Shown piece after piece: positions 1 to 8,464 of a stretch of DNA of 64,000 bases. The stretch lies in NCBI RefSeq assembly GCF_030144325.1, contig NZ_CP126307.1, forward strand, positions 3,934,001 through 3,998,000, read 5' to 3'. The notes beneath the pieces were generated by a model. That model was not told the DNA's origin. It saw nothing but the letters and a program-made list of their open reading frames with translations, and ran no database searches. The position numbers and the translations under genes are program-made. Source of the DNA: Bosea vestrisii (GTDB lineage: Bacteria; Pseudomonadota; Alphaproteobacteria; Rhizobiales; Beijerinckiaceae). The number at the start of each line of letters is the position of its first letter. The first letter of the stretch is position 1.

Positions 1-1
1 G

Positions 2-157
2 GCGACATGGCTGGCGGCGCCGATCGGCACCTTCATCGCGCTCTACACCATCGACGGCACCATCGTCGTGGCCGCGTGGCTCGTGCTGCTCCGCTTCGCA
101 CGACGCAGCCGCTTGCAGGCGGATGAGCTGGCCCGAGCAAGTCCCTTGCTCTCATGA
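2..157 (+). CDS. C-terminal end of a membrane protein (partial)
   Basis: An open frame runs in from before the window and stops with TGA at 155-157. The visible 51 residues hold a hydrophobic stretch (LAAPIGTFIALY, then IVVAAWLVLLRF), which fits one or two membrane segments, followed by a short basic and polar tail. The stop overlaps the stop of the opposing glycosyltransferase gene by six bases, so the genes converge. The hydrophobic pattern, and not a recognised family, supports coding. The protein could belong to the same surface-polysaccharide neighbourhood, but that is inference from position only. Confidence 0.55.
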   Translation, partial: ATWLAAPIGTFIALYTIDGTIVVAAWLVLLRFARRSRLQADELARASPLLS

Positions 158-1150
158 TCCGTCACTGACGATCCGGCTCTCGATCCAGGCGTCCGGTGCC
201 TTCCGCGCCTGGACGAAGCCGAGTGGCAAGGCGGCGGCGTGGAACAACCAGGCGACGACCGCGTACAGCCCGAGCGACAGGCTGCGCTGCCGCAGGCTCA
301 TCATGCCGACGATGCCGGAGGTCAGGATAGCATCGAGCGCGAGCCCCAGTGCCGGGCTCGGCATCGCGAAGGGCAGCACGATCATCGCAATCAGCCAGAG
401 ATAGACCGCAGCCCAGAGTTTCAGCTCCGGCAGGTCCTGGACCAGGCGCCGCCATTGCGGCTTGCCGAGCGCCGCGCGCAGCAGCTCGCCAATCCCGCGC
501 AGATAGCCCGACTTCCAACGTCGCAGAAGCAGCGCATAGGCGTTGAGCGCGTGACCGAAATGGCGGACGAAACGGCGGTCGAGACGATGCAGGGTCCAGC
601 CTCGCGCCCGCAACCTCACGCCGAGGTCGAATTCCTCGTAGCCGTGCAGATTGCGGTCCGAGAGATAACCGGCCTGCTCGATCGCCTCCCTGCGATAGAG
701 GCCGCCACCGTTCATTCGGTCAATCGCGCCCGTCCGCTTCTCCGGCGAGATCCGGCGCCCGCGCCTGATGTATTCGAGGCTGGTATCGTTCATCTCCTCG
801 ACATGGCCCGTCACGCCGGCGGCGCGGGGATTGGCCGAGAGATAGGCGAAGGCTTCAGGCAGGAAGCCGGGATCGAGCAGCATGTCGCCATCCATCAGGC
901 AGATGAGCCGCTCGCGGCTGTACTGGAAGCCGAGCTGCGGGCCGATACCGCAGCTCGGCCGAATGGCCGACTCGAGCTGGACGACACGGACGGGATAGGC
1001 TGCGGCGGTGGCGAGCGTGCGATCGCGCGAGCCGCCATCGGCGACGATGACCTCGCCGCCGATCCCTTCGAGCGCCGCCAGGACGCTCTCGATGGCGCTG
1101 CCGATCCGCGCCTCCTCGTTGAGTGTCTTCAGGATGACCGACACCGCCAT
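152..1150 (-). CDS. Family 2 glycosyltransferase with C-terminal membrane segments
   Basis: The 332-residue protein opens with a typical GT-A fold: a beta strand and turn at VSVILKTLNEE (residues 3-13), the nucleotide-contacting DGGS at 38-41 and the metal-binding DGD at 87-89. A second acidic motif, HGYEEFDLGVR, lies near 170 and matches the catalytic-base region of the family. Two hydrophobic stretches in the last third (around 245-265 and 295-315) suggest a membrane anchor. It would transfer a sugar from a nucleotide donor to a lipid-linked or polysaccharide acceptor at the inner membrane. The acceptor and sugar cannot be read from the sequence. The downstream gene on the same strand is an acetyltransferase-like protein. 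Confidence 0.9.
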   Translation of the reverse strand: MAVSVILKTLNEEARIGSAIESVLAALEGIGGEVIVADGGSRDRTLATAAAYPVRVVQLESAIRPSCGIGPQLGFQYSRERLICLMDGDMLLDPGFLPEAFAYLSANPRAAGVTGHVEEMNDTSLEYIRRGRRISPEKRTGAIDRMNGGGLYRREAIEQAGYLSDRNLHGYEEFDLGVRLRARGWTLHRLDRRFVRHFGHALNAYALLLRRWKSGYLRGIGELLRAALGKPQWRRLVQDLPELKLWAAVYLWLIAMIVLPFAMPSPALGLALDAILTSGIVGMMSLRQRSLSLGLYAVVAWLFHAAALPLGFVQARKAPDAWIESRIVSDGS

Positions 1151-1161
1151 CGCACACGCCT

Positions 1162-1274
1162 AGATCACGACGATTTTGGATCGAATCGATCCAAAATCAC
1201 AGAACGTGATCGATTCTAAGAGTTCAGAGCAGGATTTCTGCGAAAACCGGTTCCCACTTTTTCGCATCCTGCTC
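1162..1274 (-). repeat. Structured intergenic repeat, copy 1 (113 bases)
   Basis: Read on the minus strand this is a two-hairpin element. The left arm begins GAGCAGGATGCGAAAA and closes with TTTTCGC...ATCCTGCTC. The right arm is a perfect 12-bp stem, GATTTTGGATCG / CGATCCAAAATC, around ATT. A diverged copy of equal length lies at 33476-33588 on the plus strand. The stop codon of the upstream acetyltransferase-like gene overlaps its first bases. Similar elements beginning GAGCA(G/T)GAT are, from general knowledge, widespread between genes in Hyphomicrobiales genomes. Confidence 0.8.
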
Positions 1275-2414
1275 TAGTGGAAATCGGTGAGGAGCCGGCT
1301 CCAGTCCTCACCGGCGAGGCCACCGACATAGACATCACCGCGTGCGACTGCGTCGTTGATCTCGGGAAGTCGCGTCAGCACGAAGGCGAAAGCCCGATGC
1401 CGGAAGACCAGCCAGCGCTGTAGCGAGAGTCCGGCCATCAAGGCGGACTGCGCACGGCCGCGCGCTTCGACATGGCCGGTATCGTCGAGATGACGAAACA
1501 TTGCGCGAAGGACGACGGACTCCCGGCCGGAAAGCGACAGGATGTTGAGGACATGCGCGGTTCGCCCCGGCGCCGCATAATAGACAAAGCAGCCGATGAT
1601 CCCTCCGTTACGGTCGACGACGGAGCGGATCGTGAAGGCGCCGAGGCGGGTGTTCTGCGCAGCCAGCGAGACCAGCCAGGAGAGCTCCTCCTCTGCCCAG
1701 AGAGGCCGCACCGCATAGTGCGCGATCAGCCGCGGCGCATGCGCGAGGAAGGTCGCAACGGACATCTCCACGACGCGCGCGGCGCCGGGCTCCCGCTGCG
1801 CCCTCTCCCGGCAGCAGACGCCGCAGCAGGCTGTCGAGAGGGCGCGCGAGAACAGGCAGGCCGAGACGCTTGCCGCGCAGGAAGCGCGCGGCGAAGCGTC
1901 CGGACAGGGCGCCGACAGGGCGGAAGCTGCGGGCCCATTCGAGATTCTGCAGGGGGATGGGCTTGCCGCCGATCGCGAGGAGATGGTTGCAGCTCGTCGG
2001 CGAGGCGCTGTCGCAAAAGGCGAAATCGGCACGCCTCGGCCGCAAAGCGAGGATAAGCTGCGCCGCTCCGACCGCCCCCTTGTCGGTGTCGGTCATGAAG
2101 ACGCCGAGAAGCCTTCCGGGCAGGACGTTTCCGCAGGCGACGAAACGCATCGGCACGGCCAGCAGCGCGCTCCGGATACGCCCGTCCTGCTGCTCGTAGA
2201 CCTGCGTGCCCGTCGTCTCGTCGTAGGACGGAGACTCAAGAGTCAAAGTTCGCAGGTAGTCCTGAAGCTCGGGATCCGCCGGTTTGTCGGCTCCTCTGAA
2301 GATCTTCAGAAACAACCGGGCGACGGCCGGTACATCGGGCGATCGCATCGGCCTGACCGCTCCCTTGCGTGAGGGGCGCTCGCCGACAGGAGCTTGCGGT
2401 TCGAGTAGCGACAT
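1274..2414 (-). pseudogene. Acetyltransferase-like protein, frameshifted
   Basis: Two overlapping frames together make one protein of about 380 residues. The N-terminal frame starts at 2414 with MSLLEPQAP and carries a GNAT-like opening (VRPMRSPDVPAVARLFLKIF). It becomes arginine- and alanine-rich nonsense after about PLDSLLRRLLPG. From about 1800 downward the neighbouring frame resumes sensible protein (VVEMSVATFLAHAPRLI, then LSWLVSLAAQNTRLGAF) to a TAG at 1274-1276. The switch lies between about 1775 and 1825 and corresponds to one extra base or two missing bases. The GNAT call rests on the N-terminal pattern and is tentative. The gene is either decayed or mis-sequenced; the coherence of both halves argues that decay, if real, is recent. 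Confidence 0.65.
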
Positions 2415-2540
2415 CTAGACCGCGATCGTCAGGATCGGACCGCGGGGTGGGTTCGATGTGAGGATGGGGCAACCGGACATCGTAACCTGCCTCATCATGG
2501 ACCAGGCGCGTCTGCGTCCAAATTAATGGCGTATCTCATG

Positions 2541-2564
2541 TTATACAACTTATACGAGTATAAT
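2541..2564. promoter_or_regulatory. AT-rich palindrome TTATAC-GA-GTATAA
   Basis: A perfect inverted repeat TTATAC-GA-GTATAA occupies 2550-2563, and another half-site TTATAC lies at 2541-2546. It sits in an AT-rich patch of an otherwise GC-rich window, about 130 bases upstream of the acetyltransferase-like gene. The shape suits a dimeric regulator, for example of the GntR type, but no cognate regulator is identified. The rest of 2415-2657 shows nothing else that can be supported. Confidence 0.4.
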
Positions 2565-2657
2565 CGTGAGCGATGCGTAAAGCGTCCACGACCGAATGCC
2601 GGGCGTGCTCGGCGTCACCTGTTCGGCGCTCTTGGGCGGACCTACGGCTCCCACGCA

Positions 2658-3583
2658 TCAGGCCTTGGGCGCAGAGCCTAGCGTCCGGTCGTCAGCCGAG
2701 ACGTGGCTCGGCGCATCAGGTCGAGCAAATGCATGGCGGCGGGGGGTCAATGGCAGGTCGGCACGCCGGACCAGGACCAGCGGCGGCGCCGTCAGCTCTT
2801 CCCCGACCCGGATCGTGGTCAGCGCCTTCCCGGTCATCTCGAAGCGCTCCCATTGCGCCGGGACCATTGCCAGGAGGTCGCTGTTGGCGAGGCAGGTCAG
2901 CAAGGTCAGCGCCGATTGGCTTCGCACGGCGAGCCGCGGCGGCGGCAGGCCGTGGCGGGCGAAGAAGGCGTTGATCTCGTCGCTGGCATCGGCGGTGATC
3001 GAGGTCGTGACCCAGTCCTGGCCGACGAGTTCGCGCAATGAGGTCGCCGCCGCCAATGGGTGGCCTGCGCGGCACAGCACGATGCGGCGGTTGTGGAACA
3101 GCACCTCCCGGCTGAGTTGGGGGACGGGCTGCGCACCGCCATCGGGGCCGATGTAGAAGTCGACCGTGCCGTCGCGCAGGCGTTCTTCGAGAGTGGGGTA
3201 AAAGCCCTCGATAATATGCAGCCTGATGTCCGGATAGCGCGCGCGGAACGGCCGCAGGCTCGGCGGCAGCAGTGCGAGATGGGCCGCGATCGAAAGCCCT
3301 ACTGTCACGGTGCCCGTGCCCGCTCCACGCAATTGCTCGACCTCTTCGCGCGTGCGCCTGATCTCGGTCAGGATCGACCTGGCGCGGGTCACGAAAGCCT
3401 CGCCCAGCGGCGTCGCGACCACGCCGCGGGCGCGGCGTTCGAACAGGGGGCGCCGAGCTCGCGTTCCAGCAAGGCGAGGCTGCGTGTCAGGGCCGGCTGG
3501 GCGATCTGCAGGTGCCGGGCCGCGGCGCGCATGCTGCCACGCTCGGCAATTGCCACCACCTCCTCGAAATGATCCAGCTTCAT
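2658..3583 (-). pseudogene. LysR-family regulator, frameshifted in a G run
   Basis: The winged-helix DNA-binding half starts at 3583 with MKLDHFEEVVAIAERGSMRAA and includes AARHLQIAQPALTRSLALLERELGAP. The frame then breaks. The effector-binding half continues in another frame as LFERRARGVVATPLGEAF and reads well to the stop at 2658. The run of five G at 3446-3450 explains it: a sixth G would restore ELGAPLFERR, the usual LysR sequence here. Restored, the protein would be about 308 residues, the normal family length. It is divergent from the catabolic cluster starting at 3741, the classic LysR arrangement, and would respond to a substrate or intermediate of that pathway. A sequencing error is at least as likely as a true mutation. 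Confidence 0.8.
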
Positions 3584-3740
3584 CGGCTCAGCCTCGCAAC
3601 GCAGCTTATCGATACCGATTTGCTATCGCTCCTGCAATTTTGACATCTGTTCAGGTATCTGTGCCGGCGTTAGCCATTCCTCACGAACAAGGCAGCGGCC
3701 GCCCCGGGGAACCGGGAGATGGCCCTTTCGGGAGGAAGGC
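3584..3740. promoter_or_regulatory. Divergent control region between LysR gene and catabolic cluster
   Basis: This 157-base gap must hold promoters for both directions. It contains an AT-richer part (CAATTTTGACATCTG around 3634-3648), including TTGACA, but no -10 box at proper spacing stands out. A purine-rich ribosome binding site, GGGAGGAAGGC, lies just before the ATG at 3741. LysR proteins usually bind such shared regions. No clear T-N11-A operator could be singled out. Confidence 0.4.
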
Positions 3741-4319
3741 ATGGAGATCATCAAGCCCGTATTCCATCACGTCACCTTCAAGACGAGCCGGCTCGACGAG
3801 ATGGTGGCGTGGTACGGCACGGTCGTCGGCGCCAGGCCGAACTTCCAGGATGCCAACAATGCCTGGACGACCAATGACGAAGCCAATCACCGCGTCGCCT
3901 TCCTCTCGGCGCCCGGGCTCGGCGACGACCCCGACAAGCGCAGCCATAACGGCATGCACCACAGCGCCTTCGAGTATGAGAGCTTCGCCGACCTGATGTC
4001 GTCCTATGCCCGCTTGCGCGACGAGGGCATCCAGCCCGCCTTCAGCCTCGACCACGGCATGACGATCTCGATCTACTACAAGGACCCCGAAGGCAATTTC
4101 GTCGAGCTCCAGTCCGATACTTATGGCGACTGGAAGCAGTCGAGCGAGTGGATGCGCTCCTCGCCGGATTTCGCCGAGAATCCGATCGGCACCTTCTTCG
4201 ATCCGGAGCGGGTCTACCAGGATCACAAGGCCGGCCAGAGCTTCGACGACCTGCACGCCGCGATGCGCCGCGGCGACTATCAGCCCGCCGGCACGCCCGA
4301 TCTCGGACTGCCGGCGTGA
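3741..4319 (+). CDS. VOC-family extradiol dioxygenase-like protein
   Basis: The 192-residue protein belongs to the vicinal-oxygen-chelate fold. Candidate metal ligands are visible: His9/His10 in FHHVTF, His73/His74 in GMHHSAFEY and Glu122 in GNFVELQ, matching the two-His one-Glu iron site of type I extradiol dioxygenases. At 192 residues it is a one-domain form, shorter than the roughly 290-residue two-domain BphC type. It would cleave a catechol-like ring next to its hydroxyls. It follows a strong ribosome binding site and is the first gene of a same-strand run; its stop overlaps the next start as GTGA. A glyoxalase-like isomerase remains possible, but the hydroxylase and FAH neighbours favour ring cleavage. 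Confidence 0.75.
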   Translation: MEIIKPVFHHVTFKTSRLDEMVAWYGTVVGARPNFQDANNAWTTNDEANHRVAFLSAPGLGDDPDKRSHNGMHHSAFEYESFADLMSSYARLRDEGIQPAFSLDHGMTISIYYKDPEGNFVELQSDTYGDWKQSSEWMRSSPDFAENPIGTFFDPERVYQDHKAGQSFDDLHAAMRRGDYQPAGTPDLGLPA

Positions 4320-4759
4320 CGGGCGCTTCGCAGATCGCGGCGTCGAGGCTCGATCCACAGGATCGCGCGGCGATCGAACAATTGATCCAGCGCCATGCCT
4401 GGTTGATCGATCATGGCGCGGCGGACCGGATCGGCGAGCTCTTCTGCGAGGATGCGGCGCTCTATGGCATCGGCCCCGATAAGCTCGGCCGTGCTGCGAT
4501 TGCCGAATGGGGCCGGCAGCGCGCCGCTTTGAGCGAGCGCCGCTCGCGCCATCTCCAGAGCAATGTCCTGATCGAGCCGCTTTCGCCGGAGACGGCGCGA
4601 GGCTGGGTCGCGCTGACGCTCTACCGCCATGACGGGCCGGGCGAAGGCCAGGCCGTGCCGCTGCTGATCGCCGAATACGCCGATTGCTACTCCAGGGAGC
4701 CGGACGGTTCCTGGCTCTTCGCCGAGCGGCGCCTTTCGGTGCTGTTCGGCGCCGCCTGA
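4316..4759 (+). CDS. SnoaL-like / NTF2-fold protein
   Basis: The GTG at 4316 overlaps the preceding stop as GTGA, implying translational coupling; the open frame extends further upstream but only through the preceding gene. The 147-residue product has the opening helix AAIEQLIQRHAWLIDHGAADRIGELF and the later pattern ADCYSREPDGSWLFAERRLSVLF typical of the SnoaL / nuclear-transport-factor-2 fold. Small subunits of ring-hydroxylating dioxygenases and polyketide cyclases share this fold. No large dioxygenase subunit is adjacent, so a stand-alone isomerase, dehydratase or cyclase acting on the ring-cleavage product is more likely. Substrate unknown. Confidence 0.7.
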   Translation: MTGASQIAASRLDPQDRAAIEQLIQRHAWLIDHGAADRIGELFCEDAALYGIGPDKLGRAAIAEWGRQRAALSERRSRHLQSNVLIEPLSPETARGWVALTLYRHDGPGEGQAVPLLIAEYADCYSREPDGSWLFAERRLSVLFGAA

Positions 4760-4820
4760 CGATCCACGACACTCATCGCCTCGCTGCAGTGGCTGGAGGC
4801 GTCCGAAGAGGAGAAGATCC

Positions 4821-5705
4821 ATGCGTCTCGCCACCATCCTTCGCGACGGCAAGCCCGCTCTCGCCGCTTATCGCGACACCGATCTGATCGATCTCACCAA
4901 AGCCGGCTCAGGCCTGCCGGAGAGCGTGATCGCCTTCCTGGAAGGTGGCGCCGAGGCTCGCAGCGCAATCGCCCGGGCGCTCGACAGTGCGCCGGCCGCG
5001 GCCTTGCTCGACCCGCGGGCCGTGACCTTCCTGCCGGTGGTGCCGCGCCCCGGCAAGATCATTTGCGTCGGCCTGAACTATGCCGACCACTCAGCCGAGA
5101 GCGGCTTCAAGCAGCCGGACTATCCGACGCTGTTTGGCCGCTTCTCCACCAGCCTGATCGGCCACAAGGCACCACTGATCCGGCCGAACCTTTCCGACCA
5201 GCTCGACTATGAAGGCGAGATCGCGGCGGTGATCGGCCGGCGCGCCACGCATGTGCCCAAGGCGAGCGCGCTCGACCATGTCGCCGGCTACGCCGTCTTC
5301 AACGAGGGCTCGGTCCGCGACTACCAGTTCAAGGCGCCGCAATGGACCGTCGGCAAGAACTTCGACGGCACCGGCGCCTTCGGCCCGGCGCTGGTGACAT
5401 CGGACGAGCTCCCGCCGGGCGCGCGCGGCCTCAAGCTCACGACCAGGCTCAACGGCGAGACCGTGCAGAGCGCCAGCACCGACGACATGGTCTTCGACGT
5501 CGCGACCCTGATCTCGATCATCAGCGAGGCGATCACGCTCGAGCCCGGCGACGTCATCGTCACCGGCACGCCGGCCGGCGTCGGCGTCGCGCGCAAGCCG
5601 CAGCTCTTCATGAAGCCCGGCGATGTCTGCGAGGTCGAGGTCGAGGGCATAGGCCTCTTGGTCAACCCGATCGCGCAGGAAGAGGCCAAGCGGGCCGCGG
5701 CCTGA
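4821..5705 (+). CDS. Fumarylacetoacetate hydrolase family protein
   Basis: The 294-residue protein carries the FAH C-terminal catalytic domain from about residue 75: KIICVGLNYADH, the metal-binding E-x-E at Glu131 and Glu133 (DYEGEIAAVIG), a substrate lysine region in FKAPQWTVGKNFD, and the closing GDVIVTGTPAGVG. Members hydrolyse C-C bonds of acylpyruvates or isomerise and decarboxylate meta-cleavage products, using Mg or Mn in the cytoplasm. Its position after an extradiol dioxygenase-like gene and before a flavin hydroxylase suggests it processes the ring-opened product. The start is supported by GAGGAGAAGATCC just upstream. Exact substrate cannot be assigned. Confidence 0.88.
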   Translation: MRLATILRDGKPALAAYRDTDLIDLTKAGSGLPESVIAFLEGGAEARSAIARALDSAPAAALLDPRAVTFLPVVPRPGKIICVGLNYADHSAESGFKQPDYPTLFGRFSTSLIGHKAPLIRPNLSDQLDYEGEIAAVIGRRATHVPKASALDHVAGYAVFNEGSVRDYQFKAPQWTVGKNFDGTGAFGPALVTSDELPPGARGLKLTTRLNGETVQSASTDDMVFDVATLISIISEAITLEPGDVIVTGTPAGVGVARKPQLFMKPGDVCEVEVEGIGLLVNPIAQEEAKRAAA

Positions 5706-5731
5706 CCCCGGCACCTGGCGGAGCGAGCATC

Positions 5732-7393
5732 GTGAGCAAGAGCGGCAACGACATCGACGTCCTGATCGCCGGAGCCGGGCCGGTCGGCCTCGCGGCCGCG
5801 ATCGAGCTCGGCCAGCGCGGCATCCGCTGCCTGGTGGTCGAGCGCAACGACCGCGTCGGCTATTCGCCGCGCGCCAAGACCACCAATGTCCGCACCCGCG
5901 AGCATTTGCGTCGCTGGGGCATTGCCGACAAGCTGCGCGAGGCCTCGCCGATCCCGCCGGACTATCCCTCCAATGTCGTCTTCGCGACGCGGATGAACGG
6001 TCCCGAGCTCGCCCGCTTCACCAATGCGCTGAACGGCAGCCGCGCCCGCAACGACCTCTATTCAGAGGAGGCACAGTGGGTGCCGCAATATGTGCTGGAG
6101 GAGGTGCTGCGCCAGCACGCCTCCTCGCTGCCCGGCGTCACCGTCGCCTTCAACACGGAGCTCGCCTCCTTCGCCGATGACGGCCGCGGCGTGGTCTCGC
6201 AATTGAAGGATGTCGCGAGCGGCGCGGTCCGGGAAGTCGCCAGCGCCTATCTGATTGGCGCCGATGGCGCCCGCAGCGCCGTGCGCCAGGCCATCGGCGC
6301 AAAAATGCAGGGCGAGGGCGCCTTTTCGAAGAACTACAACATCATCTTCCGGGCGCCCGCGCTGGCAACCAGCCATGCCCATGGTCCGGCGATCATGTAC
6401 TGGATGGTCAACGAGGAGGTGCCGTCGCTGCTCGGGCCGATGGACAGCGAAGGCCTCTGGTTCTTCATGGCGACCAAGCTGCCCAATGATGTCGATCCGG
6501 CGAGCGTCGATCCGGTCGAACTGATCCGCGCCGGCACCGGGCTCGCCGATCTCGAGATCGAGATTGTCGGCCTAGACCCGTGGGTAGCGCATCGCCTTGT
6601 CGCCGACCGCTACGAGAAGGGCCGCGTCTTCCTCGCCGGCGACGCCTGCCATCTGCACCCACCCTTCGGCGGCTTCGGCATGAACATGGGCATTGGCGAC
6701 GCCGTCGACCTCGGCTGGAAGCTGGCCGCGGTGCTGCAGGGCTGGGGTGGGCCGGAGCTGCTCGCGAGCTACACGGCCGAGCGGCGAAAAGTGCATGAAC
6801 GCACCATCGCCGAGGCGGTGATCAATTACGGTGCGGTCGGCAACCAGCTCGTCCGCCCGGGGCTCGAGCAGCCTGGCCCGCTCGGCGAGGCGACGCGGCG
6901 CGAGGTCGGCGAGATCATCGAGGCGACCAAGCTGCGCGAGTTCCGCACGCTCGGCATCGTGCTCGGCTCGCGCTACGAGGATTCGCCGATCATCGTGCCG
7001 GATGGCAGCGAGCCGCCGGTCGAGCACTTCATGCTCTATGTGCCCTCGGCCCATCCCGGCTGCCTTGCGCCGCATCTCTGGCTCGCCGACGGCTCCTCGC
7101 TTTACGACCATTTCGGGCAGGGCTTCACGTTGCTTGCGACCTCCGGGGACGGAGCGGAGGCTGCGCCGCTGAACGCCGCCGCCGCCCGTCTCGGCCTGCC
7201 GCTGAAGCTCTTGCTGCCGGGTGACCAGCGACTGCCAGCGCGCTATGGCGCGCGCTTCGCACTGATCCGGCCGGACCAGCATGTCGCCTGGCGCGGCGAT
7301 GCACTTCCGGCCGATTGCGAGGCCTTACTGGCCCATGTGACAGGCCGAACGACGAAGGCGGCCGCGGCGCAGGTTCCAGCTACGGCGGCTTAA
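5732..7393 (+). CDS. FAD-dependent aromatic hydroxylase (MhpA/PheA-type)
   Basis: The 553-residue flavoprotein starts at a GTG (VSKSGNDIDVLIAGAGPVG), the first sensible start after the preceding stop; the longer open frame upstream only shadows the previous gene. FAD motifs are in order: GAGPVGL at 14-20, GADGARSAVR near 175 and GDACHLHPPFGGFGMNMG near 310. The C-terminal thioredoxin-like domain and length match MhpA and PheA/TfdB hydroxylases. It would use NAD(P)H and oxygen to add a hydroxyl to a phenolic substrate, making the catechol for the ring-cleavage enzyme of the same cluster. A related monooxygenase role, such as on a heteroaromatic, is possible. Confidence 0.88.
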   Translation: MSKSGNDIDVLIAGAGPVGLAAAIELGQRGIRCLVVERNDRVGYSPRAKTTNVRTREHLRRWGIADKLREASPIPPDYPSNVVFATRMNGPELARFTNALNGSRARNDLYSEEAQWVPQYVLEEVLRQHASSLPGVTVAFNTELASFADDGRGVVSQLKDVASGAVREVASAYLIGADGARSAVRQAIGAKMQGEGAFSKNYNIIFRAPALATSHAHGPAIMYWMVNEEVPSLLGPMDSEGLWFFMATKLPNDVDPASVDPVELIRAGTGLADLEIEIVGLDPWVAHRLVADRYEKGRVFLAGDACHLHPPFGGFGMNMGIGDAVDLGWKLAAVLQGWGGPELLASYTAERRKVHERTIAEAVINYGAVGNQLVRPGLEQPGPLGEATRREVGEIIEATKLREFRTLGIVLGSRYEDSPIIVPDGSEPPVEHFMLYVPSAHPGCLAPHLWLADGSSLYDHFGQGFTLLATSGDGAEAAPLNAAAARLGLPLKLLLPGDQRLPARYGARFALIRPDQHVAWRGDALPADCEALLAHVTGRTTKAAAAQVPATAA

Positions 7394-7423
7394 CAATCAG
7401 AACAACAAACCGGGGAGGACAAC

Positions 7424-8464
7424 ATGAAATGGGGAGTCATCGGTGCCTTGATCGGCGCTGCGCTTGCGGTCTCGCTCGCGAGCTTCGGAGCCGTGGCACA
7501 GACGGTCGAGCTCAAGGTCTCGCATTACCTGCCGCCCAACCACCAGATGCACAAGCAGCTGGAAGCCTGGAGCGCGGAGCTGGCAAAGCGATCCGACGGC
7601 CGGCTCAAGCTCAGCATCTTCCCAGCCGCGCAGATGGGGCCGATGCCGCGGCAATACGACCTCGCCCGCACCGGCGTCGCCGACATCGCCTTCTTTCTGC
7701 ACGGCGCGCTGCCGGGCCGCTTCCCGCTGACCGAGATCTCGCATCTGCCCTATGCGTTCAACCGCGGCGAGGGCGCCACTGCGAAGGCGCTCACGACGGC
7801 CGAGGCCTCCGGCATCCTGACCGAGCTATCCGGCAAGCTCGCGGCCGAGCACGAGGGCACCAAGCTGCTCTATTTCATCGCGACGCCGACGCTCAGCCTG
7901 TTCTTCAACAGGCCGGCGGTGCGGAGTCCCGCCGGCATGCGCGGCCTGCGCATGCGCCATAACGGCCCGATTGCCTCCGCGATTCTCGAAGCCTGGGGCG
8001 CGACGCCGGCTGCCGTGCCGCCGGCGGAGCTGTCCGACTCGCTCGCCAAGGGCACGATCGCCGGCATGTTCTTCAATTACGAGGCGGCGAAGTCCTTCCA
8101 GATGGCCGAGAGCGTCAAGTCGGTGACGCAGCTCAATGCGGCCGCCGGCACCTTCGCGCTGGTGATGAACGCGGAAAAGTACAAATCCCTGCCCGACGAC
8201 CTGCGCAAGCTGATCGACGAGACGACCGGCCCGGCAGCCGCCCGCAAGGTCGGTGCGATCTACGACCTGGCCGAGGAAGAGGGCCGCGCCTACCTCCGCG
8301 CCGCGAACACCGAGCTTCCGGAACTCACGGGACCGGAGCGGGCAGCTTTCGAGGAGCTCGCCAAGCCGATCACTGCGAGCTTCATCGCCAGGGTCGAGGC
8401 CAAGGGTATCAAGGCGAAGCCGTTCTACGACGAGCTACGCGCTGCCGTAACCGGTGCGAAATGA
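7424..8464 (+). CDS. TRAP transporter substrate-binding protein (DctP type)
   Basis: The 346-residue protein begins with a Sec signal peptide (KWGVIGALIGAALAVSLASF, cleavage near AVA-Q at 25) and continues as a DctP-type periplasmic receptor (ELKVSHYLPPNHQMHKQLEAW). TRAP receptors bind organic acids and hand them to a sodium-driven membrane pair. The family's conserved arginine region is compatible with GMRGLRMRHNGP around residue 170. It lies 30 bases after the hydroxylase, with GGGGAGGA as ribosome binding site, and overlaps the small permease start by four bases. The context suggests uptake of the aromatic or related acid degraded by the cluster. Confidence 0.92.
   Translation: MKWGVIGALIGAALAVSLASFGAVAQTVELKVSHYLPPNHQMHKQLEAWSAELAKRSDGRLKLSIFPAAQMGPMPRQYDLARTGVADIAFFLHGALPGRFPLTEISHLPYAFNRGEGATAKALTTAEASGILTELSGKLAAEHEGTKLLYFIATPTLSLFFNRPAVRSPAGMRGLRMRHNGPIASAILEAWGATPAAVPPAELSDSLAKGTIAGMFFNYEAAKSFQMAESVKSVTQLNAAAGTFALVMNAEKYKSLPDDLRKLIDETTGPAAARKVGAIYDLAEEEGRAYLRAANTELPELTGPERAAFEELAKPITASFIARVEAKGIKAKPFYDELRAAVTGAK

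Noticed and set aside
3639..3667. Sigma-70 promoter for the catabolic cluster from TTGACA at 3639
   Set aside because: No acceptable -10 box occurs at 16-18 bases; the match is likely chance, or the promoter needs an activator.
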